Origin: Isoptericola croceus
GTDB taxonomy: Bacteria > Actinomycetota > Actinomycetes > Actinomycetales > Cellulomonadaceae
Direction of reading: 5' to 3'
Assembly: GCF_029382255.1 (NCBI RefSeq)
Contig: NZ_JARLLG010000011.1
Coordinates: 62,001-126,000 of the forward strand
Length of the DNA: 64,000 bases
Every line of letters starts with the position of its first letter. Within the stretch, counting starts at the first letter, position 1. Both the position numbers and the translations under genes were made by a program. The notes under the pieces were generated by a model. It saw nothing but the letters and a program-made list of their open reading frames with translations. It was not told where the DNA came from and did not search any database. Positions 58,919 through 64,000 of the stretch are shown one piece after another.

Positions 58919-60675
58919 CGCGGTGACGCCTCCTCGGAGCCGGGGGCCGTCTCGGGTGCGGGGTCGTTCGTCGACGCTCCAGGGTCGGTGCGCAGCTCCT
59001 TGCGCAGGATCTTGCCGATCGGGCTCTTGGGCAGCTCGTCGCGGAGCTCGACGCTCCGCGGCACCTTGTAGGCCGCCAGGTACTCGCGGCAGTGCGCGAC
59101 GATCTCGTCCAGGGACGGTGCCGGGTCATCGGCGACGATGAAGGCACGCACCGCCTCTCCCGTCTTCGGGTCGGGCACTCCGATCACGCCCGCCTCGCGC
59201 ACCGTCGGCATGGCCGTGAGGCACTCCTCGACCTCGTTGGGGTACACGTTGAAACCGCTGACCAGCACCATGTCCTTCTTGCGGTCGACGATCCGGAAGT
59301 AGCCGTCGTCGTCCATCTCGGCGATGTCCCCGGTGTGCAGCCAGCCGTCGACCAGCGTGTGCTCGGTCTCGTCAGCACGCTGCCAGTACCCCTGCATGAT
59401 CTGTGGTCCACGCGCCACCAGCTCGCCCGGCTGCCCGGCGGAGAGCGCGTTGCCCGCGTCGTCGACGCAGCGGACGGTCGTCGAGGGTATGGGGATGCCG
59501 ATGGTGCCGTCCTTGACGGTACCGCCGAGGGGGTTGAAGGTCAGCACCGGCGAGGACTCCGTCAGTCCGTACCCTTCCACGATGGGGGTACGGGTGACCT
59601 CGCGCCAACGTTCTGCGACCGACTGGTGCAGCGCCATGCCGCCAGCAGCCGAGGCCCGCAGCCTGCGGGGCGGGTGGTCGAGGAACCAGCGCTCGTTGAG
59701 CAACGCGTTGAACAGCGTGTTGACACCGGTGAGCCAGGTGATCGGGTAGTTCTCGAAGGCGCGCTTGAGGTTGCTGGGCGGCCGCGGCGACGGCACCAGG
59801 ATGTTCCGTCCGCGCATGTGGTAGAAGCCGATGAGGTTCACCGTGAAGGCGAACACGTGGTACAGCGGCAGCGCGGTGAGCACCGTCTCCTCACCACGCC
59901 GCAGGTGTGTGCCGCACATCGCCAACATCTGGAGGGTGTTGGCCACCAGGTTGCCGTGCGAGAGCATCGCCCCCTTGGCGACGCCGGTGGTGCCGCCGGT
60001 GTACTGCAGGACCGCCAGCGTGTCGGGGCCGACGCCCTCGAGATACGTCGCAAGGCCCGAACCGCCATCGATCTGCTCGCGCCCCGCCTCCAGAGCTTCG
60101 CGCAGCGGCGTGTGCTCGACGCTGACGATCGGAAGCGTCCGGCTCCAGTAACGCTGGGTGGCACGAATGATGCCGGCGACGACCGCGGGGAAGAACTCCG
60201 AGATCCGGACCGTGACCACCGTCTCGATGCTCGTCGAGGCGAGCGCCTGCGGCAGCCGGTCGGCGAACATGTCGATGATGACCAGCGCTCGGGCTCCGGA
60301 GTCGCTGAACTGGTGGGTCATCTCCGACGCCGTGTAGAGCGGGTTGGTGTTGACCAGCACGCAACCCGCCTTGAGGATGCCGAAGGCCACCACCGGATAG
60401 CTGAGGCAGTTGGGCAGCTGTACCGCGACCCGGTCCCCCACCTCCAGGCCGACCACCTCACGCAGGTACACCGCGAACTGGTCGGAGAGCCGCTCGACCT
60501 CGCTATATCGGAGCGAACCGTTCATGCCGTTGGGCATGCACTGGGTGAAGGCGACCGCGCCTGGGTCCTCGGCGGCGGATGTGCTCAGCAGCTCAGGCAG
60601 GTTGCGGGCCGGAAGGTCCCCGATCTCCGAAGAGGTGCCCGCCGGATAGTGCTCGTGCCAGGGAAACTCGCTCAT
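58915..60675 (-). CDS. fadD: Long-chain fatty acid-CoA ligase
   Basis: A 586-aa adenylate-forming enzyme. AMP-binding signature YTGGTTGVAKGAMLSHGN, later YGLTESSP, GWLHTGDIAEMDDDGYFRIVDRKKD and the catalytic Lys in LPKSPIGKILRKEL. Activates fatty acids with ATP and CoA. Start at 60675 behind GGGAG. Followed in the operon by the symporter gene; preceded by a promoter at about 60807. Confidence 0.93.
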   Translation of the reverse strand: MSEFPWHEHYPAGTSSEIGDLPARNLPELLSTSAAEDPGAVAFTQCMPNGMNGSLRYSEVERLSDQFAVYLREVVGLEVGDRVAVQLPNCLSYPVVAFGILKAGCVLVNTNPLYTASEMTHQFSDSGARALVIIDMFADRLPQALASTSIETVVTVRISEFFPAVVAGIIRATQRYWSRTLPIVSVEHTPLREALEAGREQIDGGSGLATYLEGVGPDTLAVLQYTGGTTGVAKGAMLSHGNLVANTLQMLAMCGTHLRRGEETVLTALPLYHVFAFTVNLIGFYHMRGRNILVPSPRPPSNLKRAFENYPITWLTGVNTLFNALLNERWFLDHPPRRLRASAAGGMALHQSVAERWREVTRTPIVEGYGLTESSPVLTFNPLGGTVKDGTIGIPIPSTTVRCVDDAGNALSAGQPGELVARGPQIMQGYWQRADETEHTLVDGWLHTGDIAEMDDDGYFRIVDRKKDMVLVSGFNVYPNEVEECLTAMPTVREAGVIGVPDPKTGEAVRAFIVADDPAPSLDEIVAHCREYLAAYKVPRSVELRDELPKSPIGKILRKELRTDPGASTNDPAPETAPGSEEASPR

Positions 60676-60800
60676 GCTCGGCGCTCCCTGTCGACGGCGC
60701 ACTCCAGCGCGCACGCCGGGCTCGCCCCGGCTGTCGCGGCGCCGACGGGCGACCTGGACCTTCCGACGCGAGCACAGCTCGCCCACCTGCGACGTTGCAT
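60672..60800 (-). CDS. Possible leaderless 42-residue open frame coupled to fadD
   Basis: Minus-strand ATG 60800 lies 6 nt after CATAAT (60807-60812). It opens a frame of 42 residues (MQRRRWASCARVGRSRSPVG at the start) whose TGA overlaps the fadD ATG as ATGA. This may be a real translated leader or only the 5' untranslated region. The rest of the 321-bp gap 60676-60996 shows nothing else. Confidence 0.35.
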   Translation of the reverse strand: MQRRRWASCARVGRSRSPVGAATAGASPACALECAVDRERRA

Positions 60801-60806
60801 GGCGCG

Positions 60807-60812
60807 ATTATG
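60807..60812 (-). promoter_or_regulatory. -10 box for fadD
   Basis: Minus-strand CATAAT, well placed for the fadD transcript about 130 nt upstream. Confidence 0.5.
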
Positions 60813-60996
60813 CCAGAACCACCGGGCATCGTCCGGGGGAAGGCGGTGACGAGACCAGTAGGCCGCACCGAACCTGCCCTCCGCATCGAACCTCGCGCAC
60901 ACCGTGGGAGAGCAGGTAGCGGTCCGAACCGGATGCCTGGTGACCACGCCGAACTCCTCTGGCACGTCCTGGCACGTCGAACGTGGTGAGATCACT

Positions 60997-62589
60997 TCAC
61001 TCCACGGGAATCGACTGCCCGTGATGAAAGATGTTCGCCGGATCCCAGCGGCGCTTGACGGCGACAAGGTTCCGTTCGTTGTTGCGGAAGTTGTCGAGGA
61101 AGTAGAGCCACAGCGCGTCGTCGACGTTGCCCTGAGCGTGCGTGCCCAGAACGCTGTCCGGGTAGTTGTAGTACGCGCCTGCGACCGTTCCGCTCGGATC
61201 ATTGGTGGGGTCGGGAGTCCCGCCGCACTCGGCGTAGACGTCCCGATAGAACTCGTCGATCCAGCGCAGGTGCGCATCGGCCTGGGCATCGTAGGGAGCC
61301 AGGTGTCCCTCTCCAGGACGCGAGGCGTTGAGCCAGTAGGTCTGATACTGCAGCTTCATGATGGCGTCACGCTGGGGAACCGCGGTCTCGCCGGGAGCAA
61401 CCCGGTTGATGGCCCCACCGTAACTGTCGACCTGCAGGAGACTCTGGCTCATGTCCGACTCGGTGACACCTCTTGGGGTCGTTCTGAGCCAGCGGTATAT
61501 CGCGGCAGCCTGATGCGGTGGAAAGGCCTTGTTCATGTATGCAGACTTGTACTTGCCGAACTGGTTGGGTCCCGAACCGTTCAACGTCTGCAGCGCCTCG
61601 AGGTAGGTCACGTGTTGCACGCTCTCGGTGCCGACGAGGGCCGTCGTCCAACCCGGATGGCCGCCGAGAGGGCTCCGCAACGGCGAATGCCCGACGATCG
61701 CCTCGAAGCGCGTTCGCGCTTCTGTGTACCGTTGCTCGGCTTCGGCCCGGTGATCGAGAAGACTGATCCCTTCGGGGGACACGACCTGGACGATCATGCC
61801 GAGCTGCCCGGCCGACACGTGTGTGAGCTTCAGCAAGCTGAACTCGGTCTCGGGCATGTCGCTCACGAACTCCGCGTAGCAGGCAAGCAGGTCCGCGAAG
61901 GAAGATGTGTCGACCGATGTCCAGTCCCAGGAGAGGGTGTAGATGGAAGCGAACTCCGGAGCATCGGGCAGCTCATCGAAGTAGTAGCGCAGGATGACAC
62001 CGAAGTTGCCGCATCCGGCACCCCGCAGAGCCCAAAAGAGGTCTCGTTCGTCATTCGAGCCGCTCGTCGCTGACACGTGATGCAGCTCAGCGCTGTTCGC
62101 CGACGCGTTCCAGGTGACGATGTCGACCGCGCTGAGATGGTCGACGACCAAACCGCGCATTCGTGACAACAGCCCGTACCCGCCGCCTGTGATGTGACCC
62201 CCGGCCCCGACCGAGTAGCAGGATCCTCCGGGAAGCGTCTTGTTGAAACCGTTCAACAACGTTCGGTAGACAGACCAGTTCTCGCAGCCTGCCTCGACGA
62301 CGAATGCGGGCCGCCGTTCATCCCAGCCGACACGGTTCATCGACGACATGTCGACGATGGCCCTCGTGGTGTCGTTGTAGATGAAGTTCTCGTAGCAGTG
62401 GCGCCCGGACACGACCTTGACGTCCCGCCCGTAGCGAGAGATCGCCTCGCTGATCTGCGTGACCGACTCAGAATCGTTCTTGGGGACATAGACCGCCTCG
62501 AGATGTGGGGCGAACCAGCGCCGGTCGAAGCCTTGTCGATCGCTGAGCACGACGGGACGTGGACCGGTGTTCGGAGGCGAGGTAGGCAT
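60997..62589 (-). CDS. BBE-type flavoprotein oxidoreductase with bicovalent FAD
   Basis: A 530-aa berberine-bridge-enzyme-like oxidase. The FAD should be bound to His64 (SGRHCYENF) and Cys124 (LPGGSCYSVGAGGHITGGGYG; the final 20 residues include the Gly-rich loop). The C-terminal BBE block is YYNYPDSVLG with AVKRRWDPANIFHHGQSIP. Such oxidases act on sugars or secondary metabolites (for example aclacinomycin oxidase). Start 62589. The SIS-like gene lies 59 bp upstream on the same strand. Base composition is lower in GC than the rest of the window. Confidence 0.88.
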   Translation of the reverse strand: MPTSPPNTGPRPVVLSDRQGFDRRWFAPHLEAVYVPKNDSESVTQISEAISRYGRDVKVVSGRHCYENFIYNDTTRAIVDMSSMNRVGWDERRPAFVVEAGCENWSVYRTLLNGFNKTLPGGSCYSVGAGGHITGGGYGLLSRMRGLVVDHLSAVDIVTWNASANSAELHHVSATSGSNDERDLFWALRGAGCGNFGVILRYYFDELPDAPEFASIYTLSWDWTSVDTSSFADLLACYAEFVSDMPETEFSLLKLTHVSAGQLGMIVQVVSPEGISLLDHRAEAEQRYTEARTRFEAIVGHSPLRSPLGGHPGWTTALVGTESVQHVTYLEALQTLNGSGPNQFGKYKSAYMNKAFPPHQAAAIYRWLRTTPRGVTESDMSQSLLQVDSYGGAINRVAPGETAVPQRDAIMKLQYQTYWLNASRPGEGHLAPYDAQADAHLRWIDEFYRDVYAECGGTPDPTNDPSGTVAGAYYNYPDSVLGTHAQGNVDDALWLYFLDNFRNNERNLVAVKRRWDPANIFHHGQSIPVE

Positions 62590-62648
62590 ATTCAGGGCTC
62601 CAGGTCGAGAAGAGGCGGTGTGCGGCTGGACGGGATGCCCCGAGGGCT

Positions 62649-63977
62649 TCAAAAGCCGCGCTTCACAAAGCTGGCTTGTGCCTGATCGTCGTAGTCGCTA
62701 GCCCCGACTTCCCAGTAGTTCTGCCAGTAGTTGGGCGTCTGGTTGCGCTCCGCCATGCGATACGTCCATTGAGCGGTCAACAGCCAGAGCACCAGATTCC
62801 CAGAAATCCCGCTGATCGGGCACACCGGCTCATCAAAGCCCGAGATATCGAGGATGCCCGCGCCGTCGCCACTGTGCGTGTTGATGGCGACATCCGCGTA
62901 GTCGCTCAGAGAACCGGCGCCTTCACTCCTGTCGAAAGGGCCGAAGGCGACGACCATCGCGCCGATCTGCCGGGCGTACTGGGCCACCTGGATCTCGTCG
63001 CCGTTGTCCGGGCTGATCGCGCCGATGAGCACGATGTCGCTGGCCTTGAGCTGCGTCTTGTACACGTCGTAGGGCTGCATGATCATACTGCCGGCGGCTG
63101 TCTCGTAAGCCTCATTGACGAACATGTTCTGAGTGCCTTCGTAGGGAGCACCGGCCTGTGGATGCCCGTAGACGAGAAGCCGCGGATGATCTGCGGCCCC
63201 TGCAAACAGGAGAATGCGATCGGTCCAGGCGCGCGCCACGCGATCGATGACCTCAAACTCGTGTTCGCGGATGAGTTCAAAGCTCCTCAGGGCGTTGTTG
63301 ATGTATTCAAGGGCGACCTCGGCGCCATCGTCGGCACCCCCGGTGCTGATCTGCTTGCACAGAGCGGCCGTGCATGCCCAGTAGACCAGAAATTGCGAGA
63401 GACCGCTGGAGGAGATGATCTTGAACTCGGGAATTGCCGGAGTCGAGACAACGCCGCAGCTCCACGTGCAGCCGCTGTCAAGCACACGATCGCAAATCTG
63501 CTCGAGGGAGGTGGTCATCTTGACTGGCAAGAATGCCCCGACAGGGGTCTTGTAGAAGCGGGCGTAGCTGCAGGTGATGCCTACGGTGTACGCGCCCCGA
63601 ACACGAGCCTCGTCCGGGCCGACGTCGGGAATGGTTCCCTTGTCAGGGTTGATCAGCGATGCACCGTTGGTGAGCAGGAAGTCACCCGGTCTTATCTGAT
63701 TGTAGTCCGCTGAGATGTTTCGATCGGCACGCTGCGGCAGCACCGAGGGCTGCCCGGGTATGCCTGGGCTCGCCGCGAACATAGCAAAGTGACCCACCAG
63801 GACGTGCGAGAAGATCCGGCCGTCGGAGGATTGGCACTCGTAGGCGACCTTCATTGCCTCACAGATTCCAGCGATCTGGGTGTCGCGAATATGTCGGCCG
63901 ATGCGCTCGATCTCCGCGTAGAAGAGCTCCATGTAGGACGCCCCTGCGAGAGGAGGGCCAACGGAAGAGTTGCTCAT
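62649..63977 (-). CDS. SIS-domain-like protein (442 aa)
   Basis: Starts MSNSSVGPPLAG behind AAAGGA. The C-terminal half has the SIS-type pattern LKASDIVLIGAISPDNGDEI and GAMVVAFGPFDRSEGAGSL, then DYADVAINT. The N-terminal half begins with a helical segment and contains HVLVGHFAMFA and DFLLTNGASL, perhaps a second degenerate SIS domain. SIS domains bind phosphosugars. No precise family recognised. Upstream of the BBE-type gene in a probable operon; the window ends 23 nt beyond its start. Confidence 0.65.
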   Translation of the reverse strand: MSNSSVGPPLAGASYMELFYAEIERIGRHIRDTQIAGICEAMKVAYECQSSDGRIFSHVLVGHFAMFAASPGIPGQPSVLPQRADRNISADYNQIRPGDFLLTNGASLINPDKGTIPDVGPDEARVRGAYTVGITCSYARFYKTPVGAFLPVKMTTSLEQICDRVLDSGCTWSCGVVSTPAIPEFKIISSSGLSQFLVYWACTAALCKQISTGGADDGAEVALEYINNALRSFELIREHEFEVIDRVARAWTDRILLFAGAADHPRLLVYGHPQAGAPYEGTQNMFVNEAYETAAGSMIMQPYDVYKTQLKASDIVLIGAISPDNGDEIQVAQYARQIGAMVVAFGPFDRSEGAGSLSDYADVAINTHSGDGAGILDISGFDEPVCPISGISGNLVLWLLTAQWTYRMAERNQTPNYWQNYWEVGASDYDDQAQASFVKRGF

Positions 63978-64000
63978 GCGTTTTCCTTTCGGATTTCGCG

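Overview
This window is a stretch of high-GC actinobacterial chromosome. The gene content and order (glnA, glnE, a second glnA and panB; fbiC; ppgK; a secreted GH12-type glycanase; an actinobacterial-style RNase P RNA) point to a Micrococcales-type organism, perhaps a cellulolytic Cellulomonadaceae or Promicromonosporaceae. That placement is inference from content, not a database match.

Layout. (1) 1-1011 is the 3' two thirds of glnA. (2) 1013-9652 is an integrated genomic island in the 3' end of glnA, bounded by a 16-bp direct repeat that includes the glnA stop codon. It carries a 1749-aa wHTH-STAND-like NTPase, an ISL3 transposase fragment fused to a truncated and frameshifted tyrosine integrase, and an AbiE-type toxin-antitoxin pair. 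The native glnA terminator now sits beyond the island at 9671-9708, and the island brings a replacement terminator at 1046-1105. (3) 9.7-14.1 kb: a DUF429 protein and a four-gene double ABC exporter. (4) 14.1-20.7 kb: glnE, glnA2, panB, a small SPOR-like protein and ppgK. (5) 20.7-27 kb: a STAS protein, an acetyltransferase remnant, a FUSC-type membrane protein, a cation/proton antiporter, an alpha/beta hydrolase and a large LuxR regulator. (6) 27.1-31.1 kb: fbiC, whose CofH half has lost its iron-sulfur motif, coupled to a Baeyer-Villiger-type monooxygenase. (7) 31.1-32.9 kb: a secreted GH12-like enzyme with LacI-type operator sites, then rnpB on the same strand. (8) 32.9-41.3 kb: a tautomerase lacking Pro1, a compact PEP-synthase-like three-gene operon, a deaminase, YaaA, a phosphatase, a zinc-ribbon protein, a Nif3-like protein and a sugar porter. 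(9) 41.4-50.4 kb: a PolA-like polymerase, a frameshifted kinase-like gene, a TetR regulator with a divergent target operon, a Ser/Thr kinase and a phosphotransferase. (10) 50.5-55.8 kb: an alcohol dehydrogenase, a flavodoxin-like protein and a SoxR regulator divergent from a DsbA-quinone reductase-MFS operon. (11) 55.9-64 kb: a Rid protein, a WYL regulator, DUF1801, a bile-acid-type symporter, an acyl-CoA ligase, and a BBE-type flavoprotein next to a SIS-like protein in a visibly less GC-rich stretch.

How the parts relate. GlnE is the adenylyltransferase expected to modify GlnA1, which still carries the target Tyr, while GlnA2 has Trp at the aligned position. Many single genes have a TANNNT box 6-8 nt before the start codon, which suggests leaderless transcription is common here. 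The points most worth a second look are the glnA island with its large NTPase, the CofH-dead FbiC, the compact PEP-utilising operon at 34.1-36.2 kb, and the SoxR and LacI-type operators.
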